DNA of 64,000 nucleotides from assembly GCA_903772945.1 (NCBI GenBank), contig CAICTM010000325.1, positions 1 through 64,000 on the forward strand, in the 5' to 3' direction. Origin of the DNA: Seminavis robusta. Taxonomy: Eukaryota > Bacillariophyta > Bacillariophyceae > Naviculales > Naviculaceae. Below the pieces are notes generated by a model. The model made no database searches, had not been told where the DNA came from, and worked only from the letters and a program-made list of their open reading frames with translations. A program made the translations under genes and the position numbers. Of the stretch, positions 10,513-20,969 are shown piece by piece (the first letter of the stretch is position 1; the number at the start of each line of letters is the position of its first letter).

Positions 10513-12300
10513 ATGCACTACATTCCCCCACAAGACGATGTGGACGAGCGAGAAGATCATGGCTCCAAGGGCAGCAAACGATCGCGAGGCAGCAGGGGAT
10601 CTCGAGACAGTAGCAAAAAGAGCAAGAGTCGATCAGCAGCACTGCCCGTTCCGCCTCCACCACCCCGCAATAAGAGCACACAGCAAAAGGCGGCCAAAAA
10701 GTTACGCAATTTAATCACTCGTACATTTGCGGCACGGCATCCCAACGAACAGGATTCACTCTTGACGGAGATTCATTGCGAACAACAGTCGCTGCAAGAC
10801 AGTGTCTTGTCCACACCCAAATCCAGCACCATTGGTGGAATTAACGTCCCCAACATCGATACTACTCAGACTGCTAGTGTTGTTAGTCATGCCGATGAGA
10901 AGTGGGACAAGGTGCGAAACGCCGTCGATGCGGGTGAAGTGCTATTGCTGGCTCAAACGCATGGCAAAACGACAGCACTTGACCACAATGCCAACAATTT
11001 GCTTCCGCATTCCTACGATAATAACAACACGTGGGAGGAACCATCACAACGCTTCTACGATACCATGACACCCACTGAGAGACAAGAACGACGAGAGCAA
11101 GTGCAAAAAGAAATTCAGGCACAAATGTCCTTTTCACTGTGGCACTGTGTATTGGCCATTGTTCTCTATGTGGTTATGAGTGTGGTCTTCTTTTCCTTGA
11201 TACTCGAAAAGGAATGGACCCTCTTGGAAGCTGCCTATTTTGCCGTCGTCACTTTTACCACCATTGGATATGGAGATTTTGTCCCGGATACGCTCCGCGC
11301 AAGAATATTCACCTGCTTTTGGGCGCTCAGTGGTGTGGCCAGTCTCGGTATTGCCTTGGGAGTCTTGGGCCATAATCTGCTGCTGGGACAGGAAGAAAAG
11401 ACCAAAACAGCTCGAGTCAAACGGCAATCCCAAGTCATGGCGGAATTCCGGTGGGACCATGATGATGATGATGATGCCAACAACAGTATAACTTCACCGC
11501 AATCGGCACACACTTTTAGTACGATCGAAGAAGGAAAACGACGGGAAATGTTTGATGACATTTTGAATGATGATTATGACGATGAGAGCGATCAAGGCGA
11601 ATCTTGTTGTTGGCAGCAGTGCACTTCCTGGCTGTGTTCGGCCAGGCTTCTACGCAACATTGCCTTGTGTGCCTTCTTTTCGGGAATACTCTATTGGATG
11701 GCCCTCTACGAAGGTTGGGGGGCCTTTACAGCAATCTACTACGGCATCATCACCGCGAGTACCGTCGGGTACGGAGATTTTTGTCCGGAGACCGATGAAG
11801 GGCGGATCTTGGCTCTTATTTTTATCCCTGGAGCTGTTGGAATCATGGGATTGCTATTGGACTTTGTGGCGAATTCCATTATTGATTGGAAACGGAAGCA
11901 ATGTAAGGCTATTTTGGAAGAGCAACCATTCACATTGGAGGACCTGCAAATTTTGGATGGAAATGGTGACGGAGAGGTTCATCTAGCCGAGTACCTCGAA
12001 TTCGTCTTGGTGGCTATCAATGCTGTGGACCAGGAATTGATGGAAGAAGTAAAGCAGGCGTTCTATAGATTGGATGTCAAAGGAGATGGTACAATCAACC
12101 GAGGAGATTTGGCAATCATGGCCAAACAACGATTGCGCGGCAGAAATCTGCGAGAGAAAAAGCAAATGGCGGAGTACAAGGCATCACTGTTGCAAAAGGC
12201 ACATCAACCATCACCCAACGTGAGCCCAGTGACTAGTACCGAGGCAAGCATCATGAGACCACTGCCACTGGAACGAAAGACTACAAAGCAGACCAGGTAG
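10513..12300 (+). CDS. two-pore-domain K+ channel with EF hands (TPK/KCO type)
   Basis: The 595-residue protein has two pore modules: TTIGYGDFVPDT and STVGYGDFCPET are the selectivity filters, each flanked by two transmembrane helices, such as LAIVLYVVMSVVFFSLIL before the first. After the last helix come two EF-hand loops, DGNGDGEVHLAE and DVKGDGTINRGD, with acidic residues at the calcium positions. This is the architecture of plant and algal TPK channels, which carry K+ across vacuolar or plasma membranes and respond to Ca2+. The N-terminal 200 residues are basic and disordered (Ser/Arg/Lys), and an acidic Asp-rich linker lies between the pores. It is intronless, unlike its paralogue at 35727. 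The 3' flank starts with a short GAT repeat. Confidence 0.93.
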   Translation: MHYIPPQDDVDEREDHGSKGSKRSRGSRGSRDSSKKSKSRSAALPVPPPPPRNKSTQQKAAKKLRNLITRTFAARHPNEQDSLLTEIHCEQQSLQDSVLSTPKSSTIGGINVPNIDTTQTASVVSHADEKWDKVRNAVDAGEVLLLAQTHGKTTALDHNANNLLPHSYDNNNTWEEPSQRFYDTMTPTERQERREQVQKEIQAQMSFSLWHCVLAIVLYVVMSVVFFSLILEKEWTLLEAAYFAVVTFTTIGYGDFVPDTLRARIFTCFWALSGVASLGIALGVLGHNLLLGQEEKTKTARVKRQSQVMAEFRWDHDDDDDANNSITSPQSAHTFSTIEEGKRREMFDDILNDDYDDESDQGESCCWQQCTSWLCSARLLRNIALCAFFSGILYWMALYEGWGAFTAIYYGIITASTVGYGDFCPETDEGRILALIFIPGAVGIMGLLLDFVANSIIDWKRKQCKAILEEQPFTLEDLQILDGNGDGEVHLAEYLEFVLVAINAVDQELMEEVKQAFYRLDVKGDGTINRGDLAIMAKQRLRGRNLREKKQMAEYKASLLQKAHQPSPNVSPVTSTEASIMRPLPLERKTTKQTR

Positions 12301-13403
12301 GTGTGATGATGATGATGATGCAGCCCTGATTTAAGCTTGCGTGTTGCGGTTCTCACTTGATTCCCTTGGAAATTCCTACTCAGCAACAAAACGTCGTCGT
12401 CAACAAACTCTTCTCCAATGTCACCTCCATATTTTCCCAGTCCCTATCAAAACAATCGAGGAGGCTACTGAAGAAAATGAAACTTATCTTATTATAGACA
12501 AGAAGCACAGCCTTTTAGCTCGGCAACCAAGCTCTGGCTAACGTACGTACATATACCATTAGAATGATCTGCTGGAATTGCATTGGTACTACCGGTACCG
12601 TACATTGTGGTCTGGCTAGCTAGCAATAACTACATAGTGAATCGAATCCATCCAACGGAGTGCATTGACATCTTACTGTACGAGCTAGCTAGCTAGCTAG
12701 CTAGCTACCAGCAAGTAGTCTATTAGCGCGAGGCAGGGCAAAGGATAGGGATATCTTAGGTATTCTAAAGAGCTGTGCTCGTAGTTGGCAATGGCACAGG
12801 CCCGCAAGATGCCGTGCGTTACATGGAATCAACTGATGCCGTCCTCCGGGAAAGGCCGCCGGTACAGTTCCGTTCTGGTACCGGTACCAGGTACCATCGT
12901 CAACCATGATGCGCTGGCTGTCTTCCTTAGAAATCCATGTTCCCTAACGGATGACTGAAAAACTCCTTAGCTTCATTCGGAATCTGCACTGCTGCCTCCA
13001 ACGGTTGCCATCCCGGAAGGGCTGCACCATCTGCTCTAAAAAAGATCCGAAAAGGAACGATAATGTCATCGTAGTTCGACGCCATCCTCGAAGAATCCGA
13101 TCGACTACTTACAGCAATCACAGTGCGTCCGTTGATCAGTGCGCAATTAGATTCGCCGAATTCTCGATGCGCCTAAACACCATGTCCTTTGGATATGACA
13201 GCCTAAGTACCTCAACGAAACGCACTCTCTCATTTCTTTCCTCCTCCTCTTCCTTCACCTCCTGAACCAAAAAATTCAAGCTTGGCTGCAGTTTTGTAGA
13301 CGCAGCCATCGGCAAATTGATACACCAAGTGGTGGCATACACATACACCTGAACCTACCTTCAGGTGGCTCTGTCGGTTGTGGGTGTTCATTATCTCCTC
13401 ATC
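12301..13403. other. intergenic region with short repeats and a possible coding remnant
   Basis: About 1.1 kb. It has a GATGATGAT run at 12304, a pure AGCT array at 12683-12706, TACCGGTA at 12590 and 12879, and many GGTACC sites. On the minus strand a frame ending at 12927 reads like protein (SNYDDIIVPFRIFF, then ALPGWQPLEAAVQIP), but it lacks a start and its upstream continuation changes frame. It may be a decayed gene or an unrecognised terminal exon. Confidence 0.35.
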
Positions 13404-16091
13404 ATGACGACCAAGAAACCCAAGAAGTCGCGGCGTCAGGAGCAGCAGCCGAAGCAGCAGCAGGCGGCACTGCCGCAGGTACTGCCAAGGGTGCTGCCAA
13501 AGGCTCCGTCTGCAGGCCAGGTCTTGTCGTCTACAGTACACATTCCAGTGGTTGAATGGAAGGAAATGTTGGAGAAGGCAATCTTTTGCAAAGAACAGTT
13601 CTACATGATTGTGATGGATGGGTGTGGCCAGTGCAAAATGATGCTCATTAAGAGCTATAATATGCATCGCCCCAAGGACTTGACCAACTTTCGCGCCGCG
13701 GACCGCACTGCCACCTTTGATCCCAAGGATGAGTTTGAGCTGTACCATGAAGTCCTTGAGGTTGTTCTGTCGGAATACCATTCTGTTGGAGGCAAGTTCT
13801 CGGATCAATACGCTGCTATTTTGGAATGCAGAGGCGGAACAGAAAAGCTGCTACCGCCCCCCATGCCCAAAGGACCCATTGCGGTAATCCAAGATGCATT
13901 CTTGACTCTCAAAGCGGCTCTTCCCATTGAAGAGTCAGAAGACAGAGAAGAGAAAGAAGAAGAGGAACAAGAGCCCTTGGTGGAAGGTTACAGGGATTCT
14001 CCAGAGGTGGAGATGCTTCTCTGCCGGGGTCTTCGGCCAGAGGAGACCACCAAGGAGATATCAGTCATGGGACGACGAGCAAGTGAAGAAGAGGTCCAGC
14101 CATACATGGTGGAGTTGCATTACTCTCAGAAGCAGTGGCATGAACGCATGAAAGACTGGATGCAGGATACCTTCAACAAGAAGAGCGAAATGGTGGCTGA
14201 TGCGAGGGATGGATGTGCGGCGCTGGAAAGACCTGCACCAATGGCGTGTGGTCCCCCTGGGCATCTGATGACTTCCTTCAGTGATGGATCCATGCTTTCT
14301 GGATCCGAAAGAATTCCCAGAGAGATTGAAGTCGCCACCGACGACAGCTCCAACGACGGCTCCAAGAGTACTCAGCACCTCCTACCACGAGACAATATTT
14401 GGATCCCTGAGTATGATGTTGTGTTCGGAGTTAGCCGTGAGAGCAATGCCAGCACCAAGGCTACTGAGATTTTCAAGCGTCGTGTCCTGACTTTCTTTGT
14501 CACCAAAACTAACATCCGTGAAAGCCAAGTTCAGGTCATGAAGTTGATGCTGAAGGAGGAGATCGAGGATGAGGAAACCTTTGATTCTAAGACAACTCCT
14601 GATGCTACCTTTTGGATGAAGCTGGCGGACTGTACTGACGACGAGGCGAAGAAGGACAGGTCAACGGAAGCAAAATGGTTGAAGAAGGAAGACGGTGACT
14701 TTTTGGGGCCGTTTGTCCGAGCACCCGAAACCTTCATCTACAAGGCAGTGGTCGAATGGATCAAGGCATATGATGGTTCCGAGAGTGGGTCACGAGACCC
14801 GGAACCATGCATGACCAAGAGCTTTGCTACAGCCGCGCAAGGCGATGATAACACAGTTGAAGAAGTCCCTCATGTCTCAGCAATCGAAGCGAAGGTACCA
14901 CATGCTGCACCACAAACACAGCAGAAGGGTCCAAACCTCTTCCAGCTGACTGGCCCCATTGAAACGTTGGATCAGAAGGCGAAGGAAACCTGCCAGGATT
15001 GGGTGAACGATTCGGAAACTTTGTTGATCAAAGCAGCAAAGAAGACTCTCATCGATTCCTTCCAACAGGACTTCCATTCCTTCCTTTTCCTATTCCAGTT
15101 GCAGTTGAAGCGAATCAAAGGTGGTTATACCGCCGGAGGCAGTCACTCTGTCGCCTCTGGTTCTCCTCAAGGTGCTGGCGGTGACGACTGCAGTTGGGTA
15201 TCGGCAGAGCCGAGTGTGCAGGAGGCGGACACCCGTATTGCTGATATTGAGAAAGCCTGCATTGACTTCATGAACCGAATGGGAAACAACATGGTGAAGC
15301 GCTACCAGGAACTATCGGGAGAAGACGACGCAGCTGCGGCCGCCGCAGCCGCCGCCGTAGCCGCTGCGGACGAAGCACGTGACGACGATGGCACGCTAGA
15401 GGACGATGACGATCCCTCCGTCGGGTCAGAGGGTCGCGAGAGAGGAAGCAACCCTCCAACCCCCACTCGAAAGCATGCTTTGAAGGCTGCCAAGGCGGCG
15501 AAGGATCGAACCACTCGTCACGAGGATGACGACGATCCTGCCCTTTTGAGCAAGGATGACACGACTTGTGGAAAGACTGACGATCAAAGCTTCGACTACT
15601 CTGAAGCAAGCACCCCTGAACGTTTCCTTCGACAACTGGACGAACGAAAAGGGAGGCCGTCGCGTTACAGACAACCACTTCGAAAATCAAGAACAAGATC
15701 TCCGCCACCAAGACGAGGAAGGAGCCCAAGAAGACATCGCGACGACTCCTACTCAGAGGAGGACCGCAGTGTTCGATCTTATCGGTCTCGGTCCTATGGA
15801 AGGTCATTCGATGATCGAACTGAACGAACGTGGCGCTCTCGATCGTTATCGTATGAACGCTCCCCATCTCCGGAGCCTTCCTATGTGGGAGGAAGGACAA
15901 GAAACAGACGAGGATATGACTATGATAGCCCCCAGCCCACTAACTCATTCACCGATGATGATGATACATACCCGACAAGGGAAACAGGGCCATTGGATTC
16001 CGTATCACTTGCGAATTCGGATCTCTCCCTTGCACAACTAACGTTTGATAAGCCAAAAGCAGAAGCAGGCTGGTTTGGTATGGGCTGGTAA
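13404..16091 (+). CDS. large protein of unknown function with poly-Ala run and RS-rich C terminus
   Basis: From the ATG at 13404 the protein is 895 residues. An earlier in-frame GTG is not used as the start. The N terminus is Lys/Gln-rich (MTTKKPKKSRRQEQQPKQQQ). Residues about 50-600 look folded, with many Trp and Cys, but match nothing I know. Around residue 640 there is an Ala run, then acidic and basic low-complexity sequence. The last quarter is Arg/Ser-rich (RKSRTRSPPPRRGRSPRR, RSVRSYRSRSYGRS), like RS domains of splicing-related or nuclear-speckle proteins. That hints at a nuclear role, but an RS tail alone does not prove it. The frame is long, intronless and ends cleanly at TAA. Confidence 0.75.
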   Translation: MTTKKPKKSRRQEQQPKQQQAALPQVLPRVLPKAPSAGQVLSSTVHIPVVEWKEMLEKAIFCKEQFYMIVMDGCGQCKMMLIKSYNMHRPKDLTNFRAADRTATFDPKDEFELYHEVLEVVLSEYHSVGGKFSDQYAAILECRGGTEKLLPPPMPKGPIAVIQDAFLTLKAALPIEESEDREEKEEEEQEPLVEGYRDSPEVEMLLCRGLRPEETTKEISVMGRRASEEEVQPYMVELHYSQKQWHERMKDWMQDTFNKKSEMVADARDGCAALERPAPMACGPPGHLMTSFSDGSMLSGSERIPREIEVATDDSSNDGSKSTQHLLPRDNIWIPEYDVVFGVSRESNASTKATEIFKRRVLTFFVTKTNIRESQVQVMKLMLKEEIEDEETFDSKTTPDATFWMKLADCTDDEAKKDRSTEAKWLKKEDGDFLGPFVRAPETFIYKAVVEWIKAYDGSESGSRDPEPCMTKSFATAAQGDDNTVEEVPHVSAIEAKVPHAAPQTQQKGPNLFQLTGPIETLDQKAKETCQDWVNDSETLLIKAAKKTLIDSFQQDFHSFLFLFQLQLKRIKGGYTAGGSHSVASGSPQGAGGDDCSWVSAEPSVQEADTRIADIEKACIDFMNRMGNNMVKRYQELSGEDDAAAAAAAAAVAAADEARDDDGTLEDDDDPSVGSEGRERGSNPPTPTRKHALKAAKAAKDRTTRHEDDDDPALLSKDDTTCGKTDDQSFDYSEASTPERFLRQLDERKGRPSRYRQPLRKSRTRSPPPRRGRSPRRHRDDSYSEEDRSVRSYRSRSYGRSFDDRTERTWRSRSLSYERSPSPEPSYVGGRTRNRRGYDYDSPQPTNSFTDDDDTYPTRETGPLDSVSLANSDLSLAQLTFDKPKAEAGWFGMGW

Positions 16092-17018
16092 TCAAGGGAG
16101 ATACCGTAAGAGTTGAGCGGCTTGATCGCCGCTCTGTACATGTTGGTGGAGTGAGCAGATAGCGAGGTAGGAATGCTTCTGACGGTGCTTTTGCATACTA
16201 CCTACGAGACCTGCATTTTGTTTTTCATTTATAAGTTGCATAAGAACATGAGATGTGCGTGCGCACAACGCGGTGTTTGGAATATTCGGTAACACTGCAC
16301 CATGCTAAAGGACCAAACGCCGACCAAAAGCCGATGTATGGAGTGCAGCCCCCAGATTGAAGATGTTGCTACCCTACTCTAGAACGGACGGAGCTGAAAG
16401 GAATATGTTGAGAGATTGAACACTGTCTACTGTGGAAGCACATAGTAGCATAGAGCGAAATAGTGTAATCCTAACTGTTCCGGTTTCGTTCAATCATGAT
16501 TTTTTCCGAAGTTCCGAGGGCTTTTAATTAAAACATCGGACAAATGAACCGAAAACTAGCTAGCAGCAGATGTACCAAGTCAGCTGCTTCATGAAAACCC
16601 AACAAAGAACAGCTCACTGCTTGCCCTCTCCTCCAGAACAAACTTCTCGAAGGTACGGTACGTGCCGGTCGGAGCAGAAGTATATGCCCACCCCAGGATC
16701 TTCCAAGGCGTACTAGTACGCACACAAGTGTCGCTATGGTGTGACAAATTGGACGGGGAAAGCAGAAGAATTTCTGCCATATCTACAACACCGCGAGTTC
16801 CCAACAGACAGTTGGACGATAGAGCCTGTTCATGTAGCAAAATGCTTGCGCCTGATTGACCACAAGGAAAGCTCTAGGCCTGCTTGGAACACTACATAGC
16901 CAGCCTGAATCTCAACGGATTTCTGGATTGCTACTGGAACTGGATTCGCGGCTTGCTTTTCCAAAAAAAACCTGGACTGCCAGTTGCCAGTGCCAGTACA
17001 TGTACTAGTATCTATAAC
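16092..17018. other. intergenic, no supported gene
   Basis: About 930 bp between the RS-tail gene and a convergent membrane-protein gene. Minus-strand frames at 16589-16840 lack an ATG start. I see no RNA gene or repeat array. Confidence 0.5.
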
Positions 17019-17522
17019 TTAGCTTTGCTTCTTTCCTGTCCCACGTGCCGGTTCTAACCAAAGTCGCGCTGCCCCCAATATGGTGATAATCAAGGCTGTC
17101 CCAAACAGCAACAGTTTGAGAGGCGTGGCAGTGGTCTTGATGGCCATGAAATCTTTATGGCCACTCAACAGCATGACTTGAGCATATCCTTCAGTGAGGT
17201 CTGTGGGAACACAAAGCAGTGTGGGAAGAATAGCCAGCCAGTGACCTTTGAATGCTCTGATGGCCACACCAAGAAAGAAACTGGAATACGTAAATGGATA
17301 CAGAACGTCCAAAGTGGCCGTCATCCAAATATGCACGTTTCTCTGTTGCAATGTCATGTTGCCAATATGAGTGGCAATTTCTTCAGCCTCAAACATTTCA
17401 TCAATGACAGTGAACTCCCACCACCACATGACCAAGCCAAAACAGATGGTTTCGGCAATCGTTAACCAAAAGGTAAGCCATATGGTTTCCTTCTCGCTTA
17501 GCTTGTTCCAAAGAGAAGTCAT
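17019..17522 (-). CDS. four-helix integral membrane protein, unknown
   Basis: The 167-residue protein starts MTSLWNKLSEKETIWL. Hydrophobic helices follow at about residues 14-36 (TFWLTIAETICFGLVMWWW), 67-90 (TLDVLYPFTYSSFFLGVAI), 97-120 (WLAILPTLLCVP) and 137-158 (PLKLLLFGTALIITILGAA). The frame stays open upstream to 18026, but that part overlaps the divergent dioxygenase gene and is not protein-like, so I place the start at 17522. The helix pattern, with a central 'LYP' and a polar PTDLTEG loop, recalls small uncharacterised bacterial four-TM proteins, which is a weak impression. It is divergent from the AlkB gene across 289 bp. Confidence 0.65.
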   Translation of the reverse strand: MTSLWNKLSEKETIWLTFWLTIAETICFGLVMWWWEFTVIDEMFEAEEIATHIGNMTLQQRNVHIWMTATLDVLYPFTYSSFFLGVAIRAFKGHWLAILPTLLCVPTDLTEGYAQVMLLSGHKDFMAIKTTATPLKLLLFGTALIITILGAARLWLEPARGTGKKQS

Positions 17523-17811
17523 TGCTTCTTCTACTCTGATCTGGGGTTGCTGGTGGGCACAGTGGAAGAATTTTTGCAGCGTTTGTGGGAGATTTCTTGT
17601 TCCTGGGTTATGGCGAGTCTGGTTCCTTGTTCCTTGTGTTGCTATACCGGTACGACTGTACCGGTACCTACAAATTGCTCTTGCTTCAAAGCCAGCCAAA
17701 CGTGGATGGAGTTCATTTTCGTGGAAACCGAAGTCCACCCCACAAAGCTCAAGGACACAAGCAACATCAAACAACAACAACAAACAACAATAAACAACAG
17801 CAGCAACGAAC

Positions 17812-18639
17812 ATGAGCAGCGAACAATCAGCCAACACAGAAACCAAGACAACGGAGGCAAATCCTGCGGCTAACGCCATCGAAAATCCAACCGAAGCAAG
17901 ACTGTCTGCGTCCGAAGTGCAAGCGACTGCCCTTGGGGCGCGGTTGGGAAGCCCACCTGTCTTTCTGACCAGCGATGGTGCCTCTTGGTACATCCACGTC
18001 AAAAATTGGAAACCAAGTACCAGCACTCCAATCTTTCAGGAGCAATGGGATTTGCACCCTAATGAGTTCCATGCGCTCGAACTTTTCGGCAAGACCGTGT
18101 ACCAGAATCGTTGGTCCCAGTCTTGGGGCCATAGCTATGCCTATTCTGGCACTGTGTCTCCAGCTCGAGACTTTCTAGACCACCCGGAAGGTGCCATGAT
18201 TCAGACTTTGGTCGATGAGGTGAACATGCTGGTGGCAGGACTCTTCCCGTCGGTTGAAGGCGTGGAAAGTGAAGACTTCCCATACAACGGATGTTTGCAG
18301 AATTGGTACACGCCGGAAATGAGTATTGGATCCCATGCCGACGACGAGGGTAGTTTGAAACCGGGCTGGCCAATCTTTTGCCTCAGCTGGGGAGGAACGC
18401 GCCGCTTTCTGTTTCGCGCAAAAGGGAAGCGTAAGGATGTCCGCGAAGTCATCTTGACCGACGGCGACTTGGTCATCATGGGGGGCACCTGTCAGTCTAC
18501 CCACAAACACGAAGTGCCCAAGGTTCGCAAGACGATGGATCCCAAACCAATTGCAGACCGCATAAGTTGGACTGTGCGGGCTTTCCGAGATGAGACTGAA
18601 AACGAAACCCAAACCAAAAACAAGCGCCAGCGAGTCTGA
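17812..18639 (+). CDS. AlkB-like 2-oxoglutarate/Fe(II) dioxygenase
   Basis: The 275-residue protein has the AlkB core. NGCLQNWYTPEMSIGSHADD holds the iron ligands His175 and Asp177 (HxD); the distal His lies in STHKHEVPK (231 or 233); RISWTVR (Arg250 and Arg256) is the RxxxxxR motif that binds 2-oxoglutarate and is typical of this family. Family members remove methyl groups from damaged DNA or RNA bases by oxidation. The fold start and the NxYxxG-like stretch place it near the ALKBH2/3-type repair enzymes, although a role in RNA demethylation cannot be excluded. The N terminus is a short disordered acidic tail; the C terminus (KNKRQRV) could be a nuclear localisation signal. It is divergent from the gene at 17522. 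Confidence 0.88.
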   Translation: MSSEQSANTETKTTEANPAANAIENPTEARLSASEVQATALGARLGSPPVFLTSDGASWYIHVKNWKPSTSTPIFQEQWDLHPNEFHALELFGKTVYQNRWSQSWGHSYAYSGTVSPARDFLDHPEGAMIQTLVDEVNMLVAGLFPSVEGVESEDFPYNGCLQNWYTPEMSIGSHADDEGSLKPGWPIFCLSWGGTRRFLFRAKGKRKDVREVILTDGDLVIMGGTCQSTHKHEVPKVRKTMDPKPIADRISWTVRAFRDETENETQTKNKRQRV

Positions 18640-19159
18640 AACCAATAGCTCAGAGAGTAGATAAAACAAGAATTAGAAAGCAACGGGCACATCCCTTACA
18701 GTAGAAGGGTAATCTAGTCCAACCGAACATCCCGTCGCTCGCAGTCAGCAACAACGGCCTCTACGCCACGCCGCCGGCCTTGCAAGTGGCCGTCCTGTAG
18801 CTCTTGCTGCTACTTTGATGTTCGTGTGTAGGCGTTTGGCAAGATCAGTCGCACGGGAGTAACAGACGTCGAGGGATATCAGAGAACAGGCATCATCGTG
18901 GTACCCCACCAGAGCTGGGAGTAGCAGGTGGTTGCGCGAACCGCAAACCAGACAAGACGCATTGGTTTTGGCCGCTTCGCGGCGAAGCCTAACCCTAATG
19001 ATGATCTGAAGAAAGATCCAACAGTGTTCCCCTCTCGCAACCAGATCCCCTCTCACGGTCGAGTGAAGGAAGAGTTTCTTTAGAGACACATGTCATCATG
19101 TCATACTAGTAGACACGTCGTCACTATCATCCAGTATCGGGCCCTTTCTACCGGATAGG
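18640..19159. other. intergenic, no supported gene
   Basis: About 520 bp between two same-strand genes. It holds a short CCTAACCCTAAT run near 18988 that resembles two telomere units. A minus-strand frame at 18745-19089 is not convincingly protein-like. Confidence 0.5.
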
Positions 19160-20365
19160 ATGAAGATGAAACCAAACAAGCCTCAACATGCCGGCTGTTG
19201 GCAGTCTCTTGCAGTGCTGATCAATATCCTCTTGCTTTCCTGCTGTTTCGGCCCTTCTGAGTCAAGTACTGCCAGCTTGATGCGCATCGAAGGCTCCATA
19301 GAAGTCAACACCTTTGAAAACAGTCTATTTGAATGGCACGGGACTCTCTACTTACTGGAGAATATTGCCTGCTTGTACTCCCAACATGCCTCCAAGTGGT
19401 TTCCAGCCTATGCCAATTCATCCTACGTTCGCATTAGAGATTTTCATACAGGGACAATTGTGGCCAACATTTCATCCACTATTGGGTACGGCTTTATCAC
19501 ACCCTTTCCAGATTACCAACAGGAACAGCTCTGGCTCTTTGGATCCAACTGCAATCGATGCCAGGCGCATCAGAATCATCGTGGCATCCAAGGATGTATG
19601 GAACAAAGAGGCATTGTAGCATGGAAGCTTATCATGGATTCCAAAAAGAACAGTAATAGAGATAGATCGACAGCGCCGCTGTTTCGGCACTGGAAACGTC
19701 AAGAAATACCCAACACAAGAGCTACCTACAATGTACAGGTGACGGCTGTAAAATCATCACCAATGGACACAACCCAACAATCCACAAAACATGTAATGAT
19801 GGCAGAGCCATTTGTGTTCTATTCCAACAACAATGAGGATGGCAATCTTTTTCAAGGATGGTCAGTCATTCCCAACACCACCAAGCCAGAAGGAGGTATC
19901 CCTATTGGAGGTCCATGTATTCGGCATGTAAATGGTTACTACTATGTCTTTACTGGGGGACACCATGTGGAGCTCCTTCGAACCAATAACTTTCAACAGT
20001 GGGAACTCAGTCATCATCGACCATTTCTGCAACCATCGCACAGGGATGCCCTGGTGGCTCCCTACAATGGATTTCCAGCTGCACAAGAATCGCGGCAGTT
20101 CCCTCCCATGCACCAGGACTGGACCAAATGGGATTGGAATTCCAATGATGCGGACATTGCCTACTACAATGATTCCTCCATATCAGATCTTAATAATAAT
20201 CACAAACCTACCTTTCTTGTTTGGGGAGCAGGGACACAGGGAAGACAGCCCAAACCTCCACTGACAGTGGAAACTCAATGTGCCAATGTGGTGGCGGTGA
20301 CCAATGTCTCCATTCGAGCACTTTTTGAAGCCCAGTTCAAATCTGCTTCGGCGTCTGCAACATGA
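19160..20365 (+). CDS. secreted beta-propeller-like protein, possibly glycoside hydrolase family 43/32-like
   Basis: The 401-residue protein begins with a signal peptide (SLAVLINILLLSCCFGPSES). The body has alternating Trp/Tyr-rich blades such as FEWHGTLYLLENI, HVNGYYYVFTGGHHVELL, TNNFQQWELSHHRPF and NSNDADIAYYND, the kind of repeats seen in five-bladed propeller glycosidases and related lectin-like proteins. Several N-glycosylation sequons (NSS, NIS, NTT, NDS, NVS) fit secretion. I cannot assign the catalytic acids with confidence, so hydrolase activity is an inference. It would act outside the cell or in the endomembrane system on polysaccharides. Downstream lies the 3' end of the transposon-interrupted gene on the other strand. 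Confidence 0.65.
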   Translation: MKMKPNKPQHAGCWQSLAVLINILLLSCCFGPSESSTASLMRIEGSIEVNTFENSLFEWHGTLYLLENIACLYSQHASKWFPAYANSSYVRIRDFHTGTIVANISSTIGYGFITPFPDYQQEQLWLFGSNCNRCQAHQNHRGIQGCMEQRGIVAWKLIMDSKKNSNRDRSTAPLFRHWKRQEIPNTRATYNVQVTAVKSSPMDTTQQSTKHVMMAEPFVFYSNNNEDGNLFQGWSVIPNTTKPEGGIPIGGPCIRHVNGYYYVFTGGHHVELLRTNNFQQWELSHHRPFLQPSHRDALVAPYNGFPAAQESRQFPPMHQDWTKWDWNSNDADIAYYNDSSISDLNNNHKPTFLVWGAGTQGRQPKPPLTVETQCANVVAVTNVSIRALFEAQFKSASASAT

Positions 20366-20969
20366 ATACAACAAACTATGAATCGAATCCATTGATGTCA
20401 CAGTCAAAAGTTGGTTGGCTACAGTACGTAACGTTAGATTCTATCATAAAATATCCCATATCCCGCAGCATGACGTCTTGCATCGTCCAAACTTTATCGC
20501 CCAAGTCGACTAGCCAGCTCAAAACAATCCCGACAATCATACTTGAGCCGGTGCACCAAATGAAAGGCATCCGCTTTGGCAGCCACTTTTTGCACCAGCG
20601 CAAAGACGTGACAGTTGTTGTCGTACCCTTCGTGGATGTGCTGACGGGCCTGTTCCTTGACATGGGCTCGGACAAAGTCATCCAACATGATCACTGGCAC
20701 ATGAGGAGCATATCGTTCTTCAAAGTAACCATGAATGCTTTTTCCAGTATCGTGGGTCTCGTTCATCGCTGTGAATTATCATGCCAATGTGACTCTTCTT
20801 CTCGCTGTTGCGTCGGCGGTTGGTGTTGGATGCTACAGGGGCGGCAGTGTGGTTGAGAACCGAGGTGGTGTTTCCAAAGGTACATCGAATGTAGGCTTCC
20901 ATTCGTTGCAGATCTGTATTGCATTCGTCCTTGCCATCGGCTCGTCGAATATGCCAGGAGCCAATATTA

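Noticed and set aside
12701-12907. Minus-strand frame starting MVDDGTWYRYQNG
   Set aside because: Its N terminus is encoded by GGTACC-type palindromes and the rest has no structure; likely chance.
17523-18026. N-terminal extension of the four-helix membrane protein
   Set aside because: It overlaps the divergent AlkB gene and reads as low-quality sequence; the ATG at 17522 gives a coherent protein.
18980-19000. Telomere-like CCTAACCCTAAT
   Set aside because: Only about two units long; similar bits near 45192 and 52008 are equally short, so there is no interstitial telomere.
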